64,000 nt of DNA, taken from positions 32,549,016 through 32,613,015 of the forward strand of contig NC_052475.1 of NCBI RefSeq assembly GCF_009730915.1, read 5' to 3'. Made by a program: the position numbers and the translations under genes. Positions 11,113 through 23,684 of this stretch are shown here, in pieces. Every line of letters begins with the position of its first letter. The first letter of the stretch is position 1. The notes under the pieces are model-generated. The model had not been told where the DNA came from. It saw nothing but the letters and a program-made list of their open reading frames with translations, and ran no database searches. Origin of the DNA: Dioscorea cayenensis subsp. rotundata. Its lineage: Eukaryota; Streptophyta; Magnoliopsida; Dioscoreales; Dioscoreaceae.

Positions 11113-11500
11113 AGACAAATCGAAAACAAAGAAAAATCATATGAAAAAATAGTACCTGGTGTAAGGAAAGAATAGAAATCCGATCCTGATGGGTGGAGAA
11201 GAAAATAAAGATGAAGAAAAAACTAGAAAGTGAAGGAGGCTGCTGCAGCTGCTGTGCTATTTTATAGTAATGTTAATGTCTAATGTTTATGTCTAAGCTT
11301 GTAATTTGGGCGCGTCCTCTAATATTAGTAAAATGCCCAATCTTCCAGATCTCCTTTTGCTAGATATTCTGATCCAACGGCTGAGAGAAATTGGATAAAT
11401 ACTTGTTTATAAAGTTTTTTTTTTAATTCTCTATTATTTTCATGAATGCATGTTTTATGATTTTTGTTTTATTAAAAAATTGAATGGACAGGTAATTTGT
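11113..11500 (-). promoter_or_regulatory. Displaced leader and promoter of the citrate synthase pseudogene
   Basis: It aligns with 38130-38540 upstream of the intact gene. Shared features are ACAAATCGAAAACAAAGAAA, the leader splice donor (minus-strand CACCAG then GTACTA), GAAATCCGATC, and the promoter block GATATTCTGATCCAACGGCT. Similarity ends near 11495, which marks one boundary of the duplicated unit. If still transcribed, the first intron would be about 5.9 kb long. Confidence 0.75.
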
Positions 11501-11598
11501 GTTTTTTTTTAAAACAAAAAACAGTACCGTGCATAAGCCTTGGAGCAAAGTAGGAATAGAACTGTGCACACGTGCATTGGTGGATGCACCCCCTTGCA

Positions 11599-11603
<5 letters not shown>

Positions 11604-11636
<33 letters not shown>

Positions 11637-11654
11637 TAATTATATATATAATTA
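11604..11654. repeat. AT microsatellite
   Basis: About 30 bp of TA repeats followed by more AT-rich sequence, immediately left of the MULE target duplication. Confidence 0.9.
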
Positions 11655-11660
11655 AAATAT

Positions 11661-11880
11661 GTGAAAATTGACAAAAACCCTACTAACTTGCTAAATTGCC
11701 AAACAAACCCCATAGTTTTGAATCTCCAAAAACCCCTTCCTTTTCAACTCCATGATTTTTGAAACCCCAAAGTACGTACTTGAGCATTAAAGCTGAGTGT
11801 ATTTTAAAATTTTATGGACGAAAATGCCTTGCACGGGAAGTCGTGGGTGCACCCGTTTCGGTGTGAGAGGAAGTGGGTGG
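11661..11880. repeat. Left terminal inverted repeat of MULE
   Basis: Pairs with 17640-17826 in inverted orientation. Matching stretches include the outer (G)AAAATT, CCAAAAACCC, and GCACGGG..AAGT..GTGGGT.CAC near the inner end. Heavily diverged, with indels. Confidence 0.6.
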
Positions 11881-12559
11881 GTTTTTTTCTTAAGCATTCA
11901 CAAATGCTTGTCTTCTCTCAACTCGCGACTCTAGCTCAACTCGCGTCTCCAGCTCTTCTCTCCCAGCGAACTCTTCCCTTTCCACGGCGTCTCGAAGAAG
12001 AAGTCCCGTCCAAGTATTCGACATTTTCGTCACTGCGATCTAAGGTATTCATTATGGTTTTTTGTTAACTATTCTGTTACGAAGAGACATTTTTCGGTTT
12101 TGGTTTGTGATTTTGTTTTTGTTGGAAGACATTGAAGCTTTCAGAGGGATTAATCGGCTGGGGTTTTGTTAGTCTGCAGGGGAGATGTCTCTGGCTAGGG
12201 TTTTTGCTTTTGTTTTACATTTTTGCTCTATGTATACGATCGAAATGGTTTTCCGATTGTTGTGCTTTTGTGTAATGTTTATAATCTACGTTTACCCTTT
12301 CGATTTGATAGTCAGTTGCGATTGTAAAAATGAGGTCTCCGTTTAAACAATGAGCTACTGCTAAGTTAGTTCGTCTCCGCTTTAATTATTTGTATCTCCG
12401 TTTTAATAGTATCGTCATCGCTTAAAAATGATATCGGTGTTTAAGAACCGAGTGTTTACTGGTTTAACAAATTACATTTCCGCTTAACAATGTGTTGTTA
12501 TTGTCGCGAGCTTGTGATTATGGCGGTCAATCTAGTTAATGGGCGATGCTACTTGACAC

Positions 12560-15500
12560 CCGGTGAGTGGAGACCGTGGTGAATTGAAAGTTCACATGAT
12601 CCCTCGACACTCGGAGATCATCCGAGGACACCGCTCACGAGCATTCTTGAGTTGGAAGTCGATACCAAGAGCGGGTCCTCTCGACTCTCTGTCGAGAGAT
12701 ACGATAACCCGCACTAATAAATTCGGGATCGGGAAAGCATCTCGACTTTTCGAGCCCGCAAGATGTGGCAATCGTTCTCGCTCGCGTTGCGATGGGGAGG
12801 CGATCGTGTTTCGTAAGAAGAAAACACGGTCGACTTTCGAGAGAGGTATTTGCTCGAGACGTCACGAGAGACAGCAGAGACTCCGTCGGAGCACTCTTCA
12901 AAGAACTCGTTGGACGGAGGGAGAAGAGGAGAATTTTGCCAAAACCATCGATGGTGTACCTCCCGGTACAATCCTCTTCCCAAATACCTCCCGCTCGGTT
13001 CCTAAGCGGATCGGGTAATTATGTCGATGATTTACGGAATGGGGCGCTACGGCGTGGGCAAGCGACTTGCAAGTGGCTTTCATGGAGGACATACCACAAG
13101 CCGCTACCCGAGTTCAATCTAGATCGCTGGAAAGAAGACCAACACCGGGTATGTTAAGGGTTGCAGCTGTAGCGCTTAACATCCGGTTTTACTGAGTGAC
13201 CGAGCCGGAAAGAAAGTCCGTTCTGCGAAGATCCCGAGGATCGTCAGCTACGGTGAAAAATACTTTACCGGAAGCAAGCGTACGATAGAGACGAGTTTGT
13301 CATCTCTCGAAGGAAAAGAGGTAATAATTCAAAAATATTTTGTTTAATCGTAGGCGTTAACGTTTAACCATATCATTTACCGCTTAATTTTTATTCATCT
13401 ATCGCTTTAACATTATAACTTACCGCTTAACTTTGTTCAACTACCGCTTAAACTTTTTAGTTTAATGTTTAATTTGTTTGTTCTACTGTTTAACACAATA
13501 GGTTATAACGCTTTAAATATACGAGTTACATGTGTAAATATAGTTTTTAATTGTTTAAACTAAATAATTTCGCTAAGATTGTTTGTTTTACACATGCTAG
13601 TTTCTGAAATGGTTCGCTGAATCGTCGACGAAAGAAGTATTTGTTCTGGCCAACCATCGATTGGGCGATGTTATTGCTCCCGAACCGCTTGCTCAAAGGC
13701 AAGATGAGAGGGCAACCTCTTCCTCGTACTGGACGCCTGCTCTCCCGCTTCGAGCCAAAACGCATCTCGTCGAGGCCGGAGAAGCCCTCCCCACCCCGCC
13801 CGACCGCTGGCTTCCCCGACCGTGTTAGCTCTCGAACGTGGCGCCTCGCCGCCAATAGGCGAGGATGTCACTGCAACTCTCATGCGAGCTTGCGTGATTT
13901 GATGATCGAGTTCCCTCGACATCGCTCGGGTGGAGGTATCGAAGGCTCGGTCACGACCACAATCGACCGCGCCTTCCCTTCAAACAAATGAAGCACCGGG
14001 GACGGATACGCTGCGTCGGAGTTCGACGACGAGGACATCATCGGGGTGGCCCTTCAAAAAGACGGCCTCATTCGAGAAGCTTGCAAAAAGAGGAAAACAA
14101 TAACGCCTCCGTCTCCACCGCGTCGTACCGACGATGAAATAATAGCAGCGACCATCGGCAGCAGCGACCATCGGCGGTACGATGTTGATACGTTGATGAC
14201 ATACGCCCATCACGGTGGAGGAGATCGAAGATGGCGACCGAGTTTGCACGCAGTGGAAAAAGATCGTCGACTCGTTGTTGACGACATCACGACATCGTGC
14301 TGGAACCGGCAGCGACGACATGCAGCGATCAAAGATGGACACAATCCATGAAGAAGAACAACCGGACAACGCTGTGTCTCCCATTGATGCTTCGCTGCCG
14401 TGGAACTCACGGTTGAGAAGGTCGTTGAGTCTATCCTCAACGAGTGAATTCACTGTGGAACCAACGGTCGATCGCGCCGCGATCGGCGCGACACAATCCC
14501 ACAAGAACAAGAAGCATGTAAGGAAGTGTCTCCCGCTGATGCCTTTGCCGTCGTGCCCCCATTAAAGAAAGTCAATAAAAAGTAGAAGAACTTGGAAAGT
14601 CTTCATTCGAAGATACGCTGCTAATCGCTCTCGATAAGTACTGAGCGAGGGAGTTGATAAGGATCTTCCCTCAACCGCCCCTATGGACAAGTAAGTTCGA
14701 AGTTTTTTATGATATTGTTTAAACTGCTTTTAGTTACCATTTAAGTAGGAGTGTTAACGCTTTAAAATTCTGATGCATAACATTTAACTTATAAGTGATA
14801 CCCTTTTAAATATTACCATTACCGCTTAAACATTCAATATAGAATTTAAAGTTTATACTTTAACGCTTAATTTTTATACTTACAACATTGTTTACATGTC
14901 TTTGTTCCGCTCAACCACGATGATCGTCGGTGGAAGAAACGACTCGTCGAGACCACACGGGCCAATCTATTCGACCGCTCGAGGGGAAGGAGATGGTCAG
15001 CGAGCGATGTGATGGGACGCGATCCGTATGTATCTTGCAAAAAGACGATGAGCGTAGTGCCATATCGCTATAAGAGGCGCGCCTCCATCACACGGCCACC
15101 GGGCCTTGTTCATGTCAAAGCAGGCGACGACGCATACGAATCCACGATGGCTATGATTGGAGATGCCGATGCGCAACTTGCATGAAGTGGGCATCGCCAT
15201 CCTTCCGATAACTATGAGTGGCCACTTCCACGTCAGTCGCCCTCGACAATGAAAAACAAGAATACTGAGCATTATTCTTCACGCCAAAGCTGAAGAATAC
15301 GATAAAAACGCGCTAGAAATGGTAAGTGCTTTAATAATTTGTGTTTGTGTAATAGTGTTCGGTAAATAATCGGCATTCTAATATGAACTTGTATATCTCG
15401 GCAGTCGGAACCTATTCGACCTCGTAGACGACATGGAGTTAGGCGAGTCGGCGATCGCAGTACCCGCTTGTTCACGCTAATCGAAGCCCCACGACGTAAA

Positions 15501-15620
15501 AAGGAAGTGTCGATCGCAGCTGCCTATGTCATGCGGTTTATCGAGCGCTACTCGCCGGTGAGAAGCTACGGCTACGCATGACCGACGTCCCCTTATCTCG
15601 CGATTAAGGTATGTTTCCCG
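12560..15620 (+). pseudogene. Ulp1-like protease (DUF1985 + C48) gene carried by the MULE, decayed
   Basis: The block 12560-13330 is GC-rich and translates in shifting frames to a DUF1985-like profile. It includes NYVDDL (about 13016-13033), then in a second frame EWGATAWASDLQVAFMEDI, and at 13204 AGKKVRSAKIPRIVSY followed by GEKYFT. This is the spacing of VDDL...WG...IP+I seen in that family. The middle blocks (13.6-14.6 kb) are hydrophilic and unrecognised. The last block holds ILPITMSGHFHV (about 15200-15235), which fits the HW/HFxV strand of Ulp1 proteases. It also holds AAYVMRFIERY (about 15516-15548), which fits the CGxYVMxFIE helix with the catalytic Cys apparently lost. Stops and frameshifts are throughout. 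Ulp1 enzymes cleave SUMO; the role in MULEs is not known. Family placement rests on motif memory, not a search. Confidence 0.55.
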
Positions 15621-16549
15621 CATACTTAGGGAGGAGGCGTACGGCAGATCACGCCCAGAGGAGTCTTCGCAGCGGGTTCTTAGTCATTCTTTCTATATTT
15701 GTATACACGATTCTTTCTTTAATAATCCGTATTCATTTGTTTAACATACACTTTCGGTGTTTAAGTATATAGTTCATTGTGTAAATATCAACGTAATTGT
15801 TTAAACTCCGCTTTCATCGCGTAAAAACGAACCGTAGGGGAGTGTACGCAAGCGTGGTCATAGTCATCAGATAGGTGTAAATATCATTTTTGTTTCGCTT
15901 TTGAGGTTCTCGTTCTTGTTGGATGATATTGTAGTCCGCAGGGATACATTATCGTAGTGGTTCTGCTTTCATTTTCATTTTCATTATCGGCTAATATCAA
16001 CATTCATTTTAATCAGTATAATGATAACTTTTCGCCTCTTTAACTTTCGTTTCACTGCTTTAAGTTTAGGTTTCTCGCTTTAAATTTAATATTTTTCTGC
16101 TTTAAAATATCCTTATTATTTAATAATATCAATGTAATTACAACAAAAATATACTTAATATTTTCCGCTTAAAATATCCTTATTACTTAATAATCTCTTA
16201 TAGAGTGTAATGTAATGTTCGATTTTTATGTCGCGACGGAGTGGAAACGGCTGGGGAACCGAAAGCAGTATTAATTACGCTGGGGAACCGCAAGCACCAT
16301 CCCGTCAGTACATTTTTAAGCGGATACAAATTTATTTTTAAACGATAAAAATAATAGCTTAAACGGGAGAATAAAATATTTAAAAGCGTAAGAGATATAT
16401 TTAAATATAAAGTTCAATATTTAAACAATAATAAGAAGTATATACATAACGCCTAGCTCGAATGTGATTCATTCCACGATCCGCGATCGCGACCGAAAAC
16501 GCTGGCAATGGCTACTAACGCAATCTCTCGGACCTCTGGACGCCACGAC

Positions 16550-16830
16550 TCGATCCTCTTTCATCTAGGACACCCTAGTGTTGCCTTCTCGTCAAAGTGA
16601 TCGCAAAACGCAGTCACGATTTTCATCCATCGGCACTCGCTATTGTCCCGGTATGGGGAATATAGCTTCCTTTATACGCCATTTTTGAAGTCGAGCTTCC
16701 TTCCACGAAATCACCCGGGTGTTTCTCGCTCTTCAAGAATTTGAAGTCAAAATTCCTTTTGATTGCAAAATTCCTGAGTGCGCCTCGAAATGTTCAACGC
16801 CTTCAAAACATCATGTCAACATCCAACGAC
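16550..16830 (-). pseudogene. MuDR/MURA transposase fragment (DNA-binding domain)
   Basis: The minus strand at 16733-16790 reads LRNFAIKRNFDFKFLKSEK, matching the plant Mutator transposase N-terminal zinc-finger/DNA-binding block (family consensus approximates FxxALRxFAIxxxFDFKxxKS). A shifted continuation toward 16560 has CDHFDEKATLGC, similar to the F..xHTC segment that follows. The catalytic DDE region and SWIM finger are not seen, so only the N-terminal piece survives. It is convergent with the Ulp1-like gene in the same element. Confidence 0.65.
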
Positions 16831-17520
16831 AACACTTCGACTGATCGGATGAGGGAAGGAAGGCACGCCACACCCCTCGAGGCTCGCCACGATGTGGAAA
16901 TGTAGGCGATGCTGGGATTCGAATTCTCGCCAACACTTTTAGTTTTAAACGAACACGATCAATATTTAAACAGAGACACAAAATATTTAAACGATAAACA
17001 TAAATCTTAAACGTTAAAACAAAAAGTTAAATAATAAGTTAATAAGTTAATCGGAGACAATAGTGTTTAAATGGAAACTTGATAAATGTAAACAATGACA
17101 CGGATAATAAACAATAATTAACTTCTACAACTATATAAACATAAAGCGAGAAGAAACTTACAACGAGAAGAACTCGCTTTCGGTGAGGATACGATGCCAC
17201 ATCCTCGCTCTCAACAACAAGATCAACAACGTAACATTTGAAGATGGAGTCGACGTGACACATGCTGCTTTTGGAAGTCAACCTCGCTTTTATATGAGAC
17301 ATACTGCTTTTACGTCCATCGGGTGCTGATAAACTTCACCCTCGACACGGAAATATCGAGACCCCATCGCTCACATATTTCACCTAACACTCGATTCCCC
17401 AAGAAGTCGGGCAGTGAACATTAGCACTGTCCCTCCCCGTCAGATCTAGCAATAGTACAAAAAAACTCTCCATAATTTAATCCAAGAGCTAAAAATTGAA
17501 TACACCAAATGAGAAGAAAG

Positions 17521-17556
17521 AAAAGAAGAAGAAGAAGAAGAAGAAGAAGAAGAAGA
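17521..17556. repeat. GAA microsatellite
   Basis: About eleven AAG/GAA triplets in a row, just inside the right end of the MULE. Confidence 0.95.
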
Positions 17557-17639
17557 ACAAGATATGAGCCTTCTAAACTTTGTTTCGAGAAAAAGCAAAG
17601 CGTGAGGCAAAAAAATCAAAAACTATGATAAAGAAAAGT

Positions 17640-17826
17640 TATGATCGAGGCTCATTTTTTTCCCACCTTTTCGCAGGCAAAAAGGAATTTCATATCGTGG
17701 ACCCACTTCAACTTACCCGTGCGGGGGTTAAAAAGGAATGTAAAATATAGCGGAGTATCCGTGTGCAAAAGTTGGAGGGTTTTTGGGAAGTTTTGAAAAT
17801 TACGATGGGTGAACAGTAATTTTCCC
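17640..17826. repeat. Right terminal inverted repeat of MULE
   Basis: Its reverse complement begins GGGAAAATTACTGTTCACCC, a common plant MULE end, and aligns with the left end at 11661. Confidence 0.6.
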
Positions 17827-17835
17827 TTAAAATAT

Positions 17836-20800
17836 TAATCATTATAATTTATATGAAAAATGCTATTTTTATTTTTCTAAAAATTCTACCTCATATTATT
17901 TAAAATGAATTAAATAAAAATAATAAAATTATTATATTAAATAAATTTGATAGTGAGTCATAGTAAATAATATGGCTAGCCAAACATAAATCCTCAAATA
18001 TTTTTGTTTTTAAACTTTATATATAGATATTGAACTTATCAATATATAATTATCAATATTTAGGATATAAATATAAAATAAAAATAAAATTTAAAAATAC
18101 AATTGCTTTCCTCATAGAAATCTCTAAAAATAAAAAACATCAGATCTCATGATGGTTGAAGTCTTTCGATCAATTATCTCCAAGTTTACGTTTTATTTTT
18201 CATTGATAGGGATTTATCATTTTTCTTTTCCTGCTTTGTTTTTATATCTAATATATATTTTTTTATTTTGTGTGATTATTTGTTATGTAAAAGTATTTAT
18301 ATTTGTTGAATGATTGTTAGATATTTGTTAAATATTTGTTTCATTATGAAAATTATTGTGAAAAAATGTTATATACTTGTGAGTAATTGTTATGAAAATT
18401 TTAATTATTCATTAGATTATTTGTTGAATAATTGTTGTATTTAATAATCAAATTATATATGAATTTGTTTAAAGTTGTTTTTTAATTGCAGTATTTGTTA
18501 ATTTAGTGTTTAACTAATCGCTAATTATGTAGATATGATAAATGTTTTGCACATAAACCAAATTTTTTTTAGATAGGTATATATTTTATATTTTTAAAAT
18601 ATTGATTATTATACTCTCTTGTTTGAATTAATAAAATTATTTAATATTTAAAAAAAACAAGTTAAAATTTAAATTCAGCACACGTGGACGTTATGGCCAT
18701 ATGTACATAATCATTACTCACTCCTTCAGATATATATCTTCATCCGTGATTTGAATTCTCATTATAAATAAAAAATTTTTATTGAAGACTTAAATACTAA
18801 TATACCCCTTCATCGTTAGTGAAAAAAAAAAACATGAGAACACATCCAACTCATTCATTAAACATGAGAGATGAACTTCCGAAAGTACAAATAAATGATA
18901 AAAAAAACCCATAAGATAACATTATCGGAAGTCAATTTATAATTTTATATATGATAAAAGAAATACACCATAAATGTAAATAATATACTCTATAGATAGC
19001 ATAAATCAAAATTTCATTAAAAACATGAATCACATTGATGATGATGGTGATGATGCTGATTGATGGTAGGTGCATGAAGTAGGTTAGTGTATCGGTATAT
19101 ATATGCGTGGTGAAATTAAGCGCAATAATTGGGCATGAGCTGGCAATAAATAAAAAGACCACATACCTGTAGACAACTTGGGCTATAAAAAACAGACTAC
19201 CTGCACACGTGAGACATGACAGAGACAAAGGGCTGCTTGTCTCTACTGCTTCAGGTTGTTGTCACACTATTGAGTTTTTAACTTTTGAGACCTTTTCCCT
19301 ACTTTAATCTTGTCTCCCACTGGTCTATGTATATATGATGAGTGAGGGATAACACTTTGAACCTACATTTGAAAAACTTGATTTGGCATTTGTTTGGATT
19401 CTCAACTTTATCATCTTCTTATTGAACTAAAGGAAGGGGGTGATGTTTGAAACTATTGGCGTTTGCTTTGGAGTTCGGACGATTGCTGAATGTTGATGAA
19501 CACACTACCATTCTTTTTAGCCTGAATTGTTCAACAGAATGTGTTGAAATTGATCTATCAAAACATTTAAAATGTGGTTGTCGACAGTGTGGATTAGTAG
19601 TGACGACAGAGTCATCAGGGGCAAAAATGCACGCACCCAAGATCTTCACACCATATTTCTTTTTCTTTTAACTTGCAGAAGTAATATCTTCTTTCTGTTT
19701 AAGAGGTGTTCACGAGAGAAATTTAGTGGAGAAGTCATTAGACTGAACTGACTTACTCCCACTTTAATATTTTTTCTATTTAATGCGAAATTTTATTAGT
19801 CAACTTTTTCTCAATTTTCTCCGCTCTAGAATTTTTTTCACCTTTTTGCAAAATAAAGCACGAAATTATTTGAAATGATATTAACTTTATTTTTTCCCAT
19901 TTTAGAATTTTTTTTTCTTTTTTTGCAAAATGATCATCGGAATTATTGAAAGTAATATTAACTATAATTTCTCTCACTTTAATTTTTTTTTCACTTTTTA
20001 CAAAATAGACACAGTAAATTTTTTTCTTCATAAATTAACCAAAGTCCCATGCATATTCACATCATCTTAAAAAAACTTGAACAAATTATTCAACACAAAA
20101 AAGAAAGTTTCACAGATTAATGTGTGTAGCGCAAGAAAATTAAATATACAGGAGGTTGAAATTACAAGTTAATATACATTGTTTTTAATTTAAGGCAATC
20201 CAAAGGATTAGTTATTGTGAATAGACAATAACACTCACATATACATTCATAGCCAGAAGCCACATAGAAGAGAAAATGGCCATTAGATATAGTATTTAGT
20301 TTATGTTATTATATAATTTTGAATATATTTGCACTTTGAATTTTTTTTTTTTTGCCCCCATCTATGATTTATGACTCTGTCACTGTTCACAACGAAGGAG
20401 AATTTTGTTTAAAAACCAATAAAACAAAAGAATTATAAATTCATGAAAGTTGATGAAACCCTATATTCACAAATTCAAATTACAGCACAACCAAATAATC
20501 AAATTATGGTCACTTAAACAATGCATTTATAATGCACAAAATGATCTCAAATTCATTATCTTTATATAATAACATTATTTTCCCCCAACACTGCACAATA
20601 TTTGACCAAAAAAGAATGCCAGCGTTGGGTATCACCTAAGGCTTCATTCATGCCTCTCTGTCTCGGAGTTGTAGTGGTGCTGCTTCTCAACTACAGCTGC
20701 CTTTAATTTATTCATCTGTGATTTGTGCCTCTTCCTCCTATATTGTTTTAGTTGAAAATAACTCCTATAATTTCGCTCCTCCAACATCATCTCCAACGAG

Positions 20801-20870
20801 TACTTTCAGAGAGAGCAACAACTTCTATAGATATACTAGGAAGAGAAGAAGGGAGCAGCTTTATGTGCCT
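17836..20870. other. AT-rich intergenic sequence, no gene recognised
   Basis: Long AT-rich tracts with only short open frames. Two overlapping 74-76 codon frames on opposite strands at 19419-19671 have no recognisable family. The 20720-20870 frame is interrupted by the hAT insertion and is not recognised either. A T-rich tandem repeat lies at 19790-20010. Confidence 0.6.
19790..20010. repeat. T-rich tandem repeat, about 3 units of 80-90 bp
   Basis: Each unit has (T)AGAATTTTTTT or TTTAATTTTTTTTT, then CACTTTTTGCAAAAT or similar, then GAAATTATTTGAA and ATATTAACT-type sequence. The units are diverged. Confidence 0.6.
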
Positions 20871-22009
20871 CTTCCTCCTAGAGGTGGGCACGGGCCGTCC
20901 GGTAACCCGGCCCGGAACCGGCCCGCCGGGTCATTGACCCGGAGGGCCGGTTCGTTGACCCGTAACTGAGCCCGTACTGTGAGACGGGCCGGTTACAGGG
21001 TCGAGCTTCTTCCAACCCGTGGCCCTGGCGGGTTGGCCCGCCGGTTCAACCGCCGGGCCCGGCCCCTAACTAAAAACCGGGTTGCAACCCGGCGGGTTGC
21101 AACCGAGTTCCCCAACCCGCCGAGTCAACTCGGCGGGTTGGGCCCGTTGAAGCCCAACTGGGCTTCAACGGCTATGAATTCAAAAAGAATTCATAGCCGT
21201 TGGCTATTTTTTTTTAATTTCAATTTTTAAATTTTCAGAAATTTAATTTTTTTTTTTTTAAATTCTTATAAATTTCTATATATCCTCCATCCCCACTATT
21301 ATTTACTTTTTTTACTAATTATTACTCTTTCCCAACCCTCTACTCTCATGCTCTCTTAATCTCCTACTTTCATTCTCTCATAATCTCACTCTCTCGAGGG
21401 CTTATTATTTGGATTCTTGGAGTTTAATTATCGAGCTAATATTACAAGTTGGAATCTTGGATACTTGGAGTGGTTCAACTTTGGTTTTTCTCTTATTTTT
21501 TTAAGATTTTCGGAAGTTCTTAATTAACAAGGTTGGTGATGATTTATTTATTTTTATGTTTAGTTATAGTTTCCTAGGCTTGTCTTAATTTAATCATGCA
21601 AGTATTAGTTGTATTCTTTATATGTTTATTTTTAATTATTAGTTTAGACTTGTGGACATATTAAAAATGCATGAAATTATTATTTGTAGTTTTTGACCTT
21701 TGGTTGATTTTTATAAATATTTGGACGAAATGTATTATTATAGACATGAATAAAAAGTATTTGTTGAAAATTGTTGATATTTATTTTAATTATTATTTTA
21801 GACTTGTGGACGTATATAAAATGCATGAAATTATTATTTGTAGTTTCTATAGAGTTGTTTTTAAATAATTGTATGAATGATTTTTTGTAGACTTGAACAA
21901 AAATTATTATTTATATTCTTCATATTTATTTTTTATTATTAGAATGGATATGTGTTTTTTTAAAAAGTACATGAAATTAGTATTTCAGTTTTTGTAGACT
22001 TTGGTTTTC

Positions 22010-23340
22010 TTTTAATATTTGCATGAAATTATTTTTTGTAGAATTGAATGATGCATTTATGATATTAATTTTTTATTATTAGTTTAGAGTTGTGTTTTTA
22101 AAAAATGCATGAATGTATTTTATGGACTTGTATGAAATTATTTTTTTAACTCATGGGAGTTTTTAAAAAGTAGACTTGGTTTTCTTTAATATTTGCATGA
22201 AATTATTTTTTTGTGAATGAATGTTCTTTGCATTTACGATATTTATTTTTATTATTCGTTTAGAGTTGTCGTTTTTTTTTTTTAAAATGCATGAATTTAT
22301 TTTTTACGGACTTCTATGAAATTATTTTTTAAAGCTTGTGGGAGTTTTAAAAAAGTACATGAAATTAATATTTCTAGTTTTTGTAGACTTGGTTTTTTTA
22401 ATATTTGCATGAAATTATTTTTTTGTAGAATTGAATGATTTTTTCTGCATTTATGATATTAATTTTTTTATTATTAGTTTAGAGTTGTGGTTTTTTAAAA
22501 ATGCATGAATGTATTTTTTTATGAACTGATGTAAATTATTTTTTAACTTGTGGGAGTTTTAAAAAGTAGACTTGGTTTTCTTTAATATTTGCATGAAATT
22601 ATTTTTGTGAATGAATCGTTCTTTGCATTTATGATATTAATTTTTTTATTATTAGTTTTAGAGTTGTGTTTTTTTAAAAATGCATGAATGTATTTTTTTA
22701 TGGACTTGTTTGAAATTATTTTTACCTGCATGGTAGTTTTTAAAAAGTAGACTTGGTTTTCTTTTAATATTTGCATGAAATTATTTTTGTGAATGAATTT
22801 TTGTTCTTTGCATTTATGATATTAATTTTTATTATTAGTTTAGAGTTGTGTTTTTTTAAAAAAAATGTATGAATGTATTTTTTATGTATTTGTATGAAAT
22901 TATTTTTACCTTGTGGGAGTTTTTAAAAAGTAGACTTGGTTTTCTTTAATATTTGCATGAAAATTATTTTTTGTGAATGATGTTCTTTGCATTTATGATA
23001 TTAATTTTTTTATTATTAGTTTAGAGTTGTGGTTTTTTAAAAATGCATGAGATGTGTTTTATGGACTTGATGTAAAATTATTTTTTTAACTTGTGGGTGT
23101 TTTTAAAAAGTACATAAAATTAATATTTCAGTTTTTGTAGACTTGGTTTTTAATATTTGCATGGAATTATTTTTTTGTAGAATTGAATGATGCATTTATG
23201 ATATTAATTTTTATTACTAGTTTAGAGTTGTGGTTTTTAAAAAATGCATGAATGTATTTTTATGTATTTGTATGAAATTATTTTTTAAACTTGTGGGAGT
23301 TTTAAAAAGTACATGAAATTAATATTTAGTTTTTGTAGAC
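22010..23340. repeat. Tandem array inside hAT, about seven units of 180-200 bp
   Basis: Units start at about 22017, 22191, 22406, 22588, 22770, 22953 and 23155. Each holds TTTGCATGAAATTATTTTT, TGCATTTATGATATTAATTT, TTATTAGTTTAGAGTTGTG, AAAAATGCATGAATGTATTT and CTTGTGGGAGTTTTAAAAAG. Related single units occur upstream from 21650. There is no coding potential. Confidence 0.88.
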
Positions 23341-23684
23341 TTGGATTTGCATGAATGTATTTTTTTATTGATTTGCATGAAATTATTATGTGTAATTTTT
23401 TGTATACTTATAAATATTTGCATGAAATTATTTTTGTAGACTTGAATGAAATTATTTGTAGTATTCTTAGATATTTAATTTCATTATTAGTTTTAGACTT
23501 AGTGTATGCATTTTTAATATTTGCATAAAATTATTTTTTGTTGAGCTTGAATGAAATTATTTGTAATATTATTAGATATTTAATTCAATTATTAGTTTTA
23601 GACTTGTTTTGGTAAATACTTGTTAGATATTATTTGTTGTAAAACTTGAATGAAATTAGTGGTTGTATTCTTAGATATTAAAAC

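Larger units (their letters stand above)
12300..17110. repeat. Recurrent CCGCTTTAA/GTTTAAAC-like motif in MULE non-coding gaps
   Basis: In the gaps between coding-like blocks (about 12300-12510, 13340-13560, 14710-14890, 15720-15850, 16010-16200) motifs such as CCGCTTTAA, CCGCTTAAC, CGCTTTAAC and GTTTAAAC recur about every 20-35 bp. In 16310-16440 and 16930-17110 the same motif appears in reverse (TTTAAGCGG, TTTAAACG, CTTAAACGGG). The switch falls between the plus-strand Ulp1-like gene and the minus-strand transposase fragment. Confidence 0.7.
11661..17826. mobile_element. Mutator-like element (MULE) with decayed Ulp1/DUF1985 and MURA genes
   Basis: It is flanked by a perfect 9-bp direct repeat TTAAAATAT (11652-11660 and 17827-17835), the target duplication length typical of Mutator elements. 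The ends are diverged long inverted repeats: GTGAAAATT at the left and GGGAAAATT read inward from the right. Further similarity continues for about 200 bp: CCAAAAACCC, a TATTTTA stretch, and GCACGGG followed by AAGT and GTGGGT. Inside, plus-strand blocks at 12.56-13.3 kb and about 15.0-15.6 kb resemble DUF1985 and Ulp1 (C48 peptidase) proteins, which MULEs of the Kaonashi type carry. A minus-strand block near 16.55-16.83 kb resembles the MuDR DNA-binding domain. All frames are broken, so the element is dead, but its boundaries are clear. Confidence 0.88.

Noticed and set aside
12563-14565. Several 80-176 codon frames on both strands in a GC-rich block, as separate genes
   Set aside because: They lie inside the MULE and break the DUF1985-like pattern across frames, so they are pieces and shadows of one decayed gene.
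20718-21230. Arg/Pro/Gly-rich open frames
   Set aside because: Partly the GC-rich subterminal repeats of the hAT element; codons simply follow the GGCCCG motif.
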